Part shown: positions 1 through 6,985 of the stretch, piece by piece | Layout: the number at the start of each line of letters is the position of its first letter | Numbering within the stretch: position 1 is the first letter of the stretch | Origin: Bradyrhizobium guangdongense | GTDB taxonomy: Bacteria > Pseudomonadota > Alphaproteobacteria > Rhizobiales > Xanthobacteraceae | Direction: 5' to 3' | Assembly (NCBI RefSeq): GCF_006483445.1 | Contig: NZ_PPPT01000205.1 | Location: 1 to 38,168, forward strand | DNA: 38,168 bases | Notes under the pieces: generated by a model | Told to the model about the DNA's origin: nothing | What the model saw: only the letters and a program-made list of their open reading frames with translations | Database searches by the model: none | Made by a program: the position numbers and the translations under genes

Positions 1-61
1 ATCCACGTTCTTCGTGCGGTGAGAAAGGTCGTGGATGGCCGGGACGAGCCCGGCCATGACG
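1..61. repeat. Palindromic intergenic repeat, family A, cut by window edge
   Basis: Right part of a GC-rich imperfect palindrome containing GTGGATGGCCGGGAC and ending CCCGGCCATGACG. The same element recurs at 14217-14300, 21974-22095 and 35970-36055. The left arm lies outside the window. Confidence 0.8.
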
Positions 62-153
62 ACAGGGGGGACGCAAATTGATTCTCCATCTCGTGTCGGA
101 TCCCGCCCCGCCCGTTCGTCCTCCGACCAAGCCCACGCAAAACGGAGTTCGCC

Positions 154-591
154 GTGACCTCGATTACCCCCTTCCTCTGGTTCGATAACAACGTCCCGCA
201 GGCGGTTGCCTTCTACAAATCGGTGTTTCCCAACGCCAAGGTCGAGGTCGTGAATGATTTCATGGCGGCGTTCGAGCTGGAGGGGCAGAAGTTCAACGCG
301 CTGAACGGCGGGCCGCAATACAGGTTCAACGAGGCGGTGTCGTTCTTCATCAGCGTCGAGACCCAGGAGGAAGTGGACTATTTCTGGAGCCGGCTCACCG
401 CAGAAGGCGGGCAGGAATCGCGCTGCGGCTGGCTCAAGGACAAGTTCGGCCTGTCCTGGCAGGTGATCCCGAAGGCGCTCAGCCGCTACATGAGCGATCC
501 CGACCGGACCAAGGCGGACCGCGTCATTCAGGCGATGTTGAAGATGCAAAAGATCGTCATCGCCGATCTCGACAAGGCGTATGCCGGCTGA
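154..591 (+). CDS. VOC family protein (PhnB-like / 3-demethylubiquinone methyltransferase-like fold)
   Basis: A 145-residue cytosolic protein of the vicinal oxygen chelate superfamily, PhnB-like branch. The family signature is visible: an N-terminal beta strand and helix (ITPFLWFDNNVPQAVAFY, residues 4-21), a central FELEGQKFNALNGGP segment, and a C-terminal WLKDKFGLSWQVIPKAL strand. The length is normal for a single-unit member, which usually dimerises. The start is GTG at 154, preceded by ACGGAG at about 142-147. These proteins are widely annotated without a known substrate, and nothing here defines the ligand. It stands alone between a repeat and the nitrobindin-like gene on the same strand, about 110 bases away. 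Confidence 0.9.
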   Translation: MTSITPFLWFDNNVPQAVAFYKSVFPNAKVEVVNDFMAAFELEGQKFNALNGGPQYRFNEAVSFFISVETQEEVDYFWSRLTAEGGQESRCGWLKDKFGLSWQVIPKALSRYMSDPDRTKADRVIQAMLKMQKIVIADLDKAYAG

Positions 592-699
592 CGTCACACT
601 ATCGCGCCAGCATGGCGCGGCGAGCAGCAATGCAATGACGGGATTCGACGCCTCGCGCCGCGCGCCTTATCATGGGTGCGCTCACGCGCGAGGTTTCCC

Positions 700-1353
700 A
701 TGCTGCCGATCCCTGCCGACATCTTTACCGAGCCCGAGGACGTCTCGCCGGACGCCTTGGCGAATCTCGGACCGCTGCGCCGGCTCGCCGGCGTGTGGCA
801 GGCCGACAAGGGCGTCGACATCAACCCGAAGGCCGAGGGGCCGGAGCGGCGGGTGTTTCGCGAGCACATCCGGATGGACCCGATCGATCCGCAGGCCAAC
901 GGCCCGCAACTCCTCTACGGCTTGCGCTATCACATCCACATCAACACGCCCGAGGAAGACATCACCTTTCACGACCAGGTCGGCTATTGGCTCTGGGAGC
1001 CCGCGACCGGCCTGATCATGCAGAGCGTGACCATCCCGCGCGGCCAGGTGCTGCTCGCCTCGGGTGTCGCGAAGCCGGACGACAGGACGATTTCCGTGAG
1101 CGCGAAGCGCGGCGACACGCGCTACGGCATCTGCTCGACCGAGTTTTTGGACGAAGCGTTTCGGACCGACAGCTACGCTTGCGACATCACGTTCAACGAC
1201 GACGGAAGCTGGAGCTACCTCATCCAGACCAATCTGTTCGTGAAGGGGCAGGGCGCGTTCAACCATCACGACACCAACACGCTGCAGCGGATCGCGGCAC
1301 CGACGCCGAATCCGCTGGCGACGATCTTGAGCGAGCGCGAGAAGCAGAGATAG
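700..1353 (+). CDS. Heme-binding beta-barrel (nitrobindin / FABP-like) domain protein
   Basis: A 217-residue protein that looks like a nitrobindin-type ten-strand beta barrel. It has the early LAGVWQADKG motif (the G-x-W element of the barrel), a central FHDQVGYWLWEP strand, and a C-terminal HHDTNTLQRI segment where the family carries its heme-ligand histidine. Family members bind ferric heme and are linked to nitric oxide or peroxynitrite handling, but the function here is inferred only from the fold. The ATG at 700 was chosen over an in-frame GTG at 676 because GCGAGG lies just before it and residue alignment begins near it. Its 3' end converges on the membrane protein gene at 1371-1760, with a shared hairpin between them. 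Confidence 0.72.
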   Translation: MLPIPADIFTEPEDVSPDALANLGPLRRLAGVWQADKGVDINPKAEGPERRVFREHIRMDPIDPQANGPQLLYGLRYHIHINTPEEDITFHDQVGYWLWEPATGLIMQSVTIPRGQVLLASGVAKPDDRTISVSAKRGDTRYGICSTEFLDEAFRTDSYACDITFNDDGSWSYLIQTNLFVKGQGAFNHHDTNTLQRIAAPTPNPLATILSEREKQR

Positions 1354-1358
1354 GAGCG

Positions 1359-1385
1359 ATGGAGGCGCGCTCAGCGCGCCTCCAT
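1359..1385. terminator. 12-bp perfect hairpin spanning the stop codon of the 1371-1760 gene
   Basis: Arms ATGGAGGCGCGC (1359-1370) and GCGCGCCTCCAT (1374-1385) pair perfectly around a three-base loop. The loop TCA is the minus-strand TGA stop codon of the membrane protein. It starts six bases after the stop of the plus-strand nitrobindin-like gene, so it can fold in both transcripts. There is no T-run on either side. Confidence 0.55.
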
Positions 1386-1760
1386 GCGCGCCATTGCCCA
1401 GCGCACCGCCAGTCCTATTCCCACGACGGGCAGGACGACCGCGCCGCCACTCAGTGCGGCGATGACGAGCTCGAACGGCCACAGGTTGTGCGAGGTCGGA
1501 TCGGCCGCGGTGTCCTTGACGATCGAGACGATGTCGATCGCGGGCACCGCGAGCAGCATGGTCACGGCGATCAGCTTGACCCGCGCGACCTCGGCGATAA
1601 CGAGGACGAGCGTCAGGAAGCCGAGCAACAATGCGCCGGGCAAGACGGCAAAGTGACCGCGGTTGATCTCGGCATAGGGCAGGCGCCAATAGGGAATGCC
1701 CGCCGCCAGCACCACGACGGCAAAGGCAAGCAGCACCCAGAGGAAGCCAAGACCTTTCAT
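1371..1760 (-). CDS. Small hypothetical membrane protein
   Basis: A 129-residue protein dominated by hydrophobic segments. About four helices are visible, roughly at residues 4-22, 38-58, 64-83 and 97-120, with short basic ends (final RWAMARMEAR). It is therefore an inner-membrane protein. I do not recognise a family or a catalytic motif. The ATG at 1760 gives an N-terminus that begins directly with a membrane helix. Its stop codon forms the loop of a perfect hairpin shared with the convergent upstream gene. Function unknown. Confidence 0.75.
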   Translation of the reverse strand: MKGLGFLWVLLAFAVVVLAAGIPYWRLPYAEINRGHFAVLPGALLLGFLTLVLVIAEVARVKLIAVTMLLAVPAIDIVSIVKDTAADPTSHNLWPFELVIAALSGGAVVLPVVGIGLAVRWAMARMEAR

Positions 1761-1877
1761 GGGGGCATTGTCGCAGGGCTCGCTTAACAGGTTCTGACGG
1801 CGACTGCTGACAGGATCTGGCAGCAGGCCCTGCTAGACCTCCGGCGTCCCGCCCGTCGGGAGCAAGCGGAGGACATC

Positions 1878-2315
1878 ATGCACAAGAGCTGGATCGCGGT
1901 CGCCTCGGCGGAGCACGTCCGGATCGGACGTGCCAACGGCTTCATGCAGGTCTGCCACGGCAAGGGCGGCCCGCTGCGCCGGATTTCACCGGGCGATCAG
2001 GTCGCCTATTACTCGCCGGTCGAAAAGCTCGGGGCTAAGGATCGCCTGCAGGCGATCACCGCTGTCGGCATCGTCAAGCCGGGTGCGCCGTATCAGGCCG
2101 ACATGGGCGGTGGGTTTCGGCCGTTCCGCCGCGACGTCGCCTGGAGCGACGCCGCCGAGATCGCGATCCGGCCGCTGCTCGGCAGCCTGGCGTTTGCCTG
2201 CGACAATCCGAACTGGGGCTATCAGCTTCGCTTTGGCCTGTTCGAGATCGAGGCCGACGATATGGAGTTGATCCGTCACGTGGCGACGGCGCAGCGGCCG
2301 CTGCTGCTGGCTTGA
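1878..2315 (+). CDS. EVE domain protein (UPF0310-like)
   Basis: A 145-residue single-domain EVE protein, a PUA-like fold related to YTH domains that binds modified bases. It begins with the usual KSWIAVASAEHV strand, then GFMQVCHGKGGPLRRISPGDQVAYYSP, where the family has a GD-x-V-x-YYSP core, and ends with a WGYQLRFGLFEIE strand. The length equals a stand-alone EVE domain. GGAGGA at 1868-1873 precedes the ATG. Stand-alone EVE proteins are thought to recognise modified nucleic acid bases, but no restriction or defence genes are adjacent, so the role is open. It converges on the small exported His/Tyr-rich gene, with a terminator between them. Confidence 0.92.
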   Translation: MHKSWIAVASAEHVRIGRANGFMQVCHGKGGPLRRISPGDQVAYYSPVEKLGAKDRLQAITAVGIVKPGAPYQADMGGGFRPFRRDVAWSDAAEIAIRPLLGSLAFACDNPNWGYQLRFGLFEIEADDMELIRHVATAQRPLLLA

Positions 2316-2320
2316 CCCGT

Positions 2321-2351
2321 AAAAGAAAGGGCCCGCATCGCTGCGGGCCTT
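2321..2351 (-). terminator. Intrinsic terminator for the exported His/Tyr-rich gene
   Basis: Stem GGCCCGC / GCGGGCC (2330-2336 / 2343-2349), loop ATCGCT, with two further pairs at the base. On the minus strand it is followed by TTTCTTTT (2328 down to 2321), a good U-tract six bases after the 2357 stop. On the plus strand only TTG follows, so it is weaker for the EVE gene. Confidence 0.75.
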
Positions 2352-2356
2352 GTCCC

Positions 2357-2686
2357 TTACCAGCGACCGCCGCCGAAGCTGAAGGTCACGCCGGGACCGC
2401 CGCCATAGTAGCCGTAGGGGCCGCCGCCGTAATAACCGTACGAGCGCGGATAGTAGCCGTAGCTGCGATAATGCGGGCGATAATAGCCGTGATGCCGCCA
2501 ATGCTGATGGCGGTGACCATTCCAGTGATGGTGGCGATGGCGCGCGCTGAAATCGGTCGAGCGATCGGCTTGCGATGGCGTCGCCTGCGCGTCAGGCTTG
2601 GTCGTGGCGGGGCCCGCGGCGTTCGCCGCAGATCCACCGGCAAGCACCGCTGCACCGACGGCCATTGCGACAACGAGATTCTTCAT
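2357..2686 (-). CDS. Small exported His/Tyr/Gly-rich protein
   Basis: A 109-residue precursor with a clear signal peptide (MKNLVVAMAVGAAVLAGGSAANA, cleavage near residue 23). The mature part is low complexity: a His-rich stretch at about residues 49-65 (HRHHHWNGHRHQHWRHHGYY), then repeated SYGYY/YGGGP units. The composition suggests metal binding or an unstructured surface protein; no fold is recognisable. The ATG at 2686 was taken over an upstream in-frame start at 2728 because the signal peptide begins there and GGAG precedes it. It is followed by a strong terminator and reads divergently from the oleate hydratase gene. Confidence 0.8.
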   Translation of the reverse strand: MKNLVVAMAVGAAVLAGGSAANAAGPATTKPDAQATPSQADRSTDFSARHRHHHWNGHRHQHWRHHGYYRPHYRSYGYYPRSYGYYGGGPYGYYGGGPGVTFSFGGGRW

Positions 2687-3028
2687 TTCGTCACTCCAGT
2701 TGAATGTGAAGCGACAACGAGCGCGCATCGCGCGCGTTCCGGCGATGCAGGTTAAGAAATCGACAGATGGCTGGAATCCTGCGGGAAATCGTAGTGCTGC
2801 GACGATGCGCCGCTTCGCGTGGGTGCGATATCAGCGTCGAATTGACGCGGGACACGATCACGGATGCGGAATTGGACATCCGTGCCGTTCCGCAAGCGCG
2901 GCGAGAATACCGTCCGCGCTCACTTCATGGTGATCTACGACGACGGCTGCACTTGATCCAGCGCAACTTTCCGCACGCCTTCGCGATGCATTGTCCGCGC
3001 GGAATTTGAACTGCAATCGAGGCAAGTC
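2687..3028. other. Divergent intergenic region upstream of the oleate hydratase
   Basis: 342 bases between two divergent genes, expected to hold both promoters. A FixK2/FNR-like box lies at 2953-2966. A 30-codon reading frame from ATG 2864 to TGA 2956 (VPFRKRGENTVRAHFMVIYD inside it) has no clear ribosome binding site and is not called. No repeat element was seen. Confidence 0.6.
2953..2966 (+). promoter_or_regulatory. Candidate FixK2/FNR-like box
   Basis: TTGATCCAGCGCAA fits the relaxed Bradyrhizobium FixK2 pattern TTG(A/C)-N6-(T/G)CAA. Its centre is 69 bases upstream of the oleate hydratase ATG. Activation from -41.5 would place transcription start near 3001. The relaxed pattern is expected a few times by chance in a window of this size. 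Confidence 0.3.
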
Positions 3029-4588
3029 ATGAAGGCATTTTTCATCGGCGGTGGCATCGGATCGCTCGCGGGCGCGGCGTTCCTGATTCGCGACGCGCAT
3101 CTCCCCGGACGAGAGATCGTGATCTACGACGCACAGCCGATTTTTGGCGGAAGCCTGGACGGTGCGCGGCTTCCGAACGGCGCGTATTCGCTGCGCGGCG
3201 GCCGCATGCTGACGACCGATCACTATGAATGCACCTGGGACCTGCTGTCGTCGATTCCGTCGCTCGCACGCCCCGGCATGAGCGTGCGCGACGAGACCGT
3301 CGCCTTCAACGAGGAGAACAGGGCCAATTCCCGCGCGCGGCTGGTCGATCGCAACCGCTTCAAGGTCGACGTCTCGCATATGGGATTTTCCGCGCGCGAC
3401 CGGCTGGAGCTGTTGCGGCTCGTGGAGACGTCCGAAGAGAAGCTCGGCACGAGCCGCATCACCGACTGGCTGTCGCCGCCGTTCTTCAAATCCAATTTCT
3501 GGTACATGTGGCAGACCACCTTCGCTTTCCAGCCCTGGCATAGCGCGGTCGAGCTGAAGCGCTATCTGCACCGTTTCATGAACGAGTTTCCGCGCATCGA
3601 GACGCTCGGCGGCGTCAAGCGCACGGTCTACAATCAGTATGACGCGATCGTCCGCCCGCTGACCGATTGGCTGAAGCGCCAGGGCGTGCAGTTCGTGCAG
3701 GACACGAGCGTGACCGACATGGTGTTCGAGAAGCAGGGCGAGCGCCTGCGCGTGCGCCAGCTCGTGCTCGACCGCGACGGGCGGACGGCGAATGTCAGGC
3801 TCGAGGACGACGACCTCGTTTTCTTCCAGAACGCCTCGATGACCGATGCCTCGAGTCTCGGCTCCATGACGGAGCCGCCGGTGCATCTGACCAAGGCGGA
3901 CAGCCAGGGTTGGGCGCTGTGGGAGAAGATTGCCGCGGGACGGCCGGAGTTCGGCAATCCCGCCGCGTTCAACACCTCGATCCCTGAATCGTACTGGCTG
4001 TCGTTCACGGTCACCTGCCGCGACACCCGCTTCTTCGACCGGATGGAGGCGTTCTCGGGCAACAAGGCCGGCACCGGGGGGCTCGTGACGTTCAGGGATT
4101 CCAACTGGCTGATGTCGGTGGTGCTCTATCACCAGCCGCATTTCGCCGACCAGCCGCCGAACGTCCAGGTGTTCTGGGGCTATGCGCTGCACCCCGATCG
4201 CATCGGCAATTTCGTGGCGAAGCCGATGTCGGATTGCGGCGGCGCCGACATTCTCAGGGAGCTTTGCGGGCATCTCAATTTCGATCCGGCCGTGTTCGAC
4301 GATTCGATCTGCATTCCCTGTCGCATGCCCTACATCACCAGCATGTTCATGCCGCGCGCGGCAACCGACCGGCCGCTTCCGGTGCCGGCCAATTCGGTCA
4401 ACCTCGCCTTCGTGAGCCAGTTCGTCGAAATCCCTGACGACGTCGTGTTCACCGTCGAATATTCAGTGCGCGCGGCGCAGATGGCGGTGTATCAGCTCCT
4501 CAAGATCGATCGTCCGATTCCACCCGTGACGCGTCACGACAAATCGCTCGCCGTCATCTTCGCAACGCTCGAGAAGGCGTTTGCGTGA
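3029..4588 (+). CDS. Oleate hydratase family protein (FAD-binding fatty acid hydratase)
   Basis: 519 residues. The family (formerly myosin-cross-reactive antigen) adds water to the cis-9 double bond of oleate to give 10-hydroxystearate, with FAD as structural cofactor. Visible are the N-terminal dinucleotide motif GGGIGSLAG (7-15), YDAQPIFGGSLDG (33-45), LRGGRMLTTDHYECTWDL (55-72), FNEENRANSRARL (93-105) and a C-terminal FVSQFVEIPDDVVFTVEYSVRAAQMAVY block. It is shorter than the 590-650 residues of the well-studied dimeric enzymes. It has Met (M60) in the RGGR-x position, where many members carry the catalytic Glu; I recall the same in the monomeric Rhodococcus-type branch. Start ATG 3029 follows GAGGCAAGTC. 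It converges on the exported-protein gene at 4602 with a hairpin between. Confidence 0.93.
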   Translation: MKAFFIGGGIGSLAGAAFLIRDAHLPGREIVIYDAQPIFGGSLDGARLPNGAYSLRGGRMLTTDHYECTWDLLSSIPSLARPGMSVRDETVAFNEENRANSRARLVDRNRFKVDVSHMGFSARDRLELLRLVETSEEKLGTSRITDWLSPPFFKSNFWYMWQTTFAFQPWHSAVELKRYLHRFMNEFPRIETLGGVKRTVYNQYDAIVRPLTDWLKRQGVQFVQDTSVTDMVFEKQGERLRVRQLVLDRDGRTANVRLEDDDLVFFQNASMTDASSLGSMTEPPVHLTKADSQGWALWEKIAAGRPEFGNPAAFNTSIPESYWLSFTVTCRDTRFFDRMEAFSGNKAGTGGLVTFRDSNWLMSVVLYHQPHFADQPPNVQVFWGYALHPDRIGNFVAKPMSDCGGADILRELCGHLNFDPAVFDDSICIPCRMPYITSMFMPRAATDRPLPVPANSVNLAFVSQFVEIPDDVVFTVEYSVRAAQMAVYQLLKIDRPIPPVTRHDKSLAVIFATLEKAFA

Positions 4589-4594
4589 CGCGAG

Positions 4595-4617
4595 GGATCC
4601 GTTACTTGAACGGATCC
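4595..4617. terminator. 9-bp perfect hairpin overlapping the end of the 4602-5180 gene
   Basis: Arms GGATCCGTT (4595-4603) and AACGGATCC (4609-4617), loop ACTTG. The minus-strand stop codon (TTA at 4602-4604 on plus) and last codons lie inside it. It begins seven bases after the oleate hydratase stop. There is no T-run, so it may be a rho-assisted or 3'-end protecting structure. Confidence 0.5.
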
Positions 4618-5180
4618 TGGATCGACGGCGCGGATTGGCGCACGCGGCGCACGCTGGCCGGCGTGCCGTCGGAAACGAACAGCAGCTCGTATTTGCGTCC
4701 CTCGGTGTCGGTCGCCGAGCAGGTGATGTCGGAGACCTTCCTGGCGGCAAAGTTGCCGGTCTGGCGGCAGACGCCTTTCGAGGCCTGCTCCGCCGGCACC
4801 GGCAGGCCGTCCACCTTGGGCCGGTCCTTGGAGTTGAGCAGCATGCGATCGATCGGCAGTTCGTAGGAATTGTCGTCGGCGCGCTTGCCGTTTTCCCCTG
4901 AGAACGAGACGACGTGGTTCGCGTCGGTGGGATCGTCGACGGCGACGGCAAAATTGACGCGGCCCTTGTCGCCATGCGCGTAGGCGACGACCTTGCAGGC
5001 GAAATCGCGCCCGGCGATTTTCAGCGTCGTGCACTTGCCCGACATCAGCGCGAGCAGGTCGATGAAGGCGTTGTGCTGCGCCGGCGGATTGGTGGCGGGA
5101 ACGGAATCAGCCGGGCCTGCCCAGGCAGGGCCGGCGAGGGCGATCAGGGCTGCGGCCAAAACCGGTCGGCAGAGGCGCAT
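4602..5180 (-). CDS. Exported hypothetical protein
   Basis: 192 residues with a clean signal peptide (MRLCRPVLAAALIALAGPAWA, cleavage near residue 21), so periplasmic or secreted. The mature part contains MSGKCTTLKIAGRDFACKVVAYAHGDKG and several Cys residues (GVCRQTG, DITCSAT) that could form disulfides. I do not recognise a named family. The ATG at 5180 was chosen because it opens the signal peptide; a longer frame to 5333 has no such N-terminus. Its 3' end is folded into a hairpin shared with the convergent oleate hydratase gene. The 205 bases upstream hold no other gene. Confidence 0.75.
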   Translation of the reverse strand: MRLCRPVLAAALIALAGPAWAGPADSVPATNPPAQHNAFIDLLALMSGKCTTLKIAGRDFACKVVAYAHGDKGRVNFAVAVDDPTDANHVVSFSGENGKRADDNSYELPIDRMLLNSKDRPKVDGLPVPAEQASKGVCRQTGNFAARKVSDITCSATDTEGRKYELLFVSDGTPASVRRVRQSAPSIQDPFK

Positions 5181-5385
5181 CGTGAGGCTCGGTCGGTGAC
5201 GCGAGGGGGCGGAAAAGGTCCGTGCATCAACCATTAGGGGCGCAAATGGTTGCGATCCCGTATGCCGTGCGAAGCCCATTGCCCAAAATGCCACCGCGCC
5301 ACCCGCCTTCGGCGATTCGCCGAACCGCCGCATCCTGTCCCGGCGCGCACCTGTCGGGAAGGGCGTGTTTTTTTCGTGGCGGGAT

Positions 5386-6129
5386 TCAAGCGGCCTGCTT
5401 CATGCTCCGGGCAAAACCGGGATAAGTCTCGGCCAGTTCATCCAAAATCTGCCCCCGCAAGAGCGCCAGCGTTGCCGCATCCGGCCGCGGTGTCTCGGCG
5501 ATCACGTCCGGCTCCTCATAGGCAAAACCGGTGTTTTCCCTGATGTCGGCCGGCGTGAACGGCGCGTGCACCGAGCGCAGGGAGAAGCGGCCCGCGTCGC
5601 GGTCGAAATCGAACAGCGCCATGTTGGTCAGCAGCGCATAGGGGCCGCCGCGGCGGGCCACTTCAGGCGTCGTCGCCTTTGCACTGATGAAATCGACCTT
5701 TGGCACGAACACGCGCGGCGAGTGCTCCTCGCGAAACAGGATCACGCGCGGGATCAGGTGATAGAGATAGGCCGAGCCGAACGAGCCGGGCCAGCGCACA
5801 TCGGTGCGGGGATAATCGCCGGTGCCGACGAGATTGATGTTGCCGTGCCCGTCGATCTGCCCGCCGCCGAGGAAGAAGGCATCGACGCGGCCCTGCGCTG
5901 CGCAGTCGAACAGCTCGATCCCGCCATTGGTGAAGAAGTTGTGCTTCTGCGATCCGAGGATCGAAATACGCACCGGCGGCTTGCCGTCGCGCATCTCGCG
6001 GGCACGCAGCAGCATGGCGCCGGCGGCGGGGATCGGCGAGGACGCGCCGACCGCGACATGTCTGACGCCGTCGAGGAGATCGGCGATGGTGGCGATGAGG
6101 GTCTCGCGGCGCTCGCGGTCGGATGACAT
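5386..6129 (-). CDS. CoA-transferase family I, beta-type subunit (IpdB/GctB-like)
   Basis: A 247-residue beta-type chain of the family I CoA-transferase fold. Typical blocks are the N-terminal DLLDGVRHVAVGASSPIPAAGAMLL, then ISILGSQKHNFFTNGGIELFD, FFLGGGQIDGHGNINLVGTGDY, and the C-terminal SVHAPFTPADIRENTGFA. The usual (S)ENG nucleophile motif of true CoA-transferases is not visible. That fits the IpdAB-like branch, whose members act as CoA-thioester ring-opening hydrolases in steroid or aromatic breakdown. The substrate cannot be told here. It starts three bases after the stop of the alpha subunit gene, so the two are surely co-translated. It is the last gene of a four-gene minus-strand run. 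Confidence 0.85.
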   Translation of the reverse strand: MSSDRERRETLIATIADLLDGVRHVAVGASSPIPAAGAMLLRAREMRDGKPPVRISILGSQKHNFFTNGGIELFDCAAQGRVDAFFLGGGQIDGHGNINLVGTGDYPRTDVRWPGSFGSAYLYHLIPRVILFREEHSPRVFVPKVDFISAKATTPEVARRGGPYALLTNMALFDFDRDAGRFSLRSVHAPFTPADIRENTGFAYEEPDVIAETPRPDAATLALLRGQILDELAETYPGFARSMKQAA

Positions 6130-6132
6130 GCG

Positions 6133-6951
6133 TCAGGCCACCTGTTTGCGGTGGGAGAGGAAGGTCGAGAGATAGGCACGAAAACCTTCTTCGCTGCGCG
6201 CCATCGCGGCGTAGCGCGCAATCTCGGCTTCGTCGGCGGGATACTCGTCCCACAGAGCGAGCGGCCAGGCACCGCGTTCGGCGACCGCGATCGCATCGAC
6301 ATAGAGCGCGGGCAGCACGCCGGCTGCGGAGTCTTCCGTCGCCAGCAGATTGCGGTCGACGATGCGCTCGACGGTGACCAGCGTTCGCTTGGCGGCGTAG
6401 GCCATAGTGGCGAGCTCGCGGAAGCGGCCGATCCGGATGTTGCCGTCGCGATCGGCCTCCGGCGCGTGGAACAGCGCGACATCGGGCTTGATCGCCGGCA
6501 CCACCACGACCTTGCCGCCATCGCCGACCGGGCTGTCGATCACCTTCCAATCGGGGCGCACCGCGAGCAGGTCGCTGCCGATGATGCCGGCGATCGGCAT
6601 GAACGGCACGCCGTGCTGGGCGGCGATGAGGCCGGCGTGAATCGCGGGGCAGGTCGCATCGCGCATGCGGAAGGAGCCCGCCTTGATCGCGGCGCCGAAG
6701 CGTGGTGCTGCGCCGGCTTCGCCGAGCGAGATCGCGCTGGTCTCGAGCGTCGCCACCGCGCCGGCGCCGATCAGCAGATCGCCCTGCAGGCCGCTGATGG
6801 GGACGCAGACCAGATGAAGATTGTCGATACCGGCCCTGATGATTTCAGCGGTCGCCGCCATCGCGACGCCGGAGCGGTCGACCGGCACGGCCAGTGTCTG
6901 CCCCGATGCGATGCGGGAAACGAGCGCATCGAGCGCAACGATTTCGGTCAT
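6133..6951 (-). CDS. CoA-transferase family I, alpha-type subunit (IpdA/GctA-like)
   Basis: A 272-residue alpha-type partner of the next gene. It opens with MTEIVALDALVSRIASGQTL, contains GLQGDLLIGAGAVATLETSAISLGEAG (the CoA-binding loop region of the fold) and a Gly/Pro-rich SPVGDGGKVVVVPAIKPDVALFHAPEADRDGNI stretch conserved in alpha subunits. GGGAGG precedes the ATG at 6951. Together the pair would form a heterodimer or heterotetramer acting on an acyl-CoA, either transferring CoA or hydrolysing a cyclic intermediate. It lies 34 bases downstream of the TPR gene, consistent with one transcript from the aldo/keto reductase onward. Confidence 0.85.
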   Translation of the reverse strand: MTEIVALDALVSRIASGQTLAVPVDRSGVAMAATAEIIRAGIDNLHLVCVPISGLQGDLLIGAGAVATLETSAISLGEAGAAPRFGAAIKAGSFRMRDATCPAIHAGLIAAQHGVPFMPIAGIIGSDLLAVRPDWKVIDSPVGDGGKVVVVPAIKPDVALFHAPEADRDGNIRIGRFRELATMAYAAKRTLVTVERIVDRNLLATEDSAAGVLPALYVDAIAVAERGAWPLALWDEYPADEAEIARYAAMARSEEGFRAYLSTFLSHRKQVA

Positions 6952-6985
6952 GGGCGTCCCTCCCGTTTATTTGGTCCATCCTGCC

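Noticed and set aside
2864..2956. 30-codon frame upstream of the oleate hydratase
   Set aside because: Plausible-looking residues but no ribosome binding site and no family; left as part of the intergenic region.
2858..4273. Open frame of 471 codons antisense to the oleate hydratase
   Set aside because: Low-complexity composition typical of a reversed high-GC gene; no domain seen.
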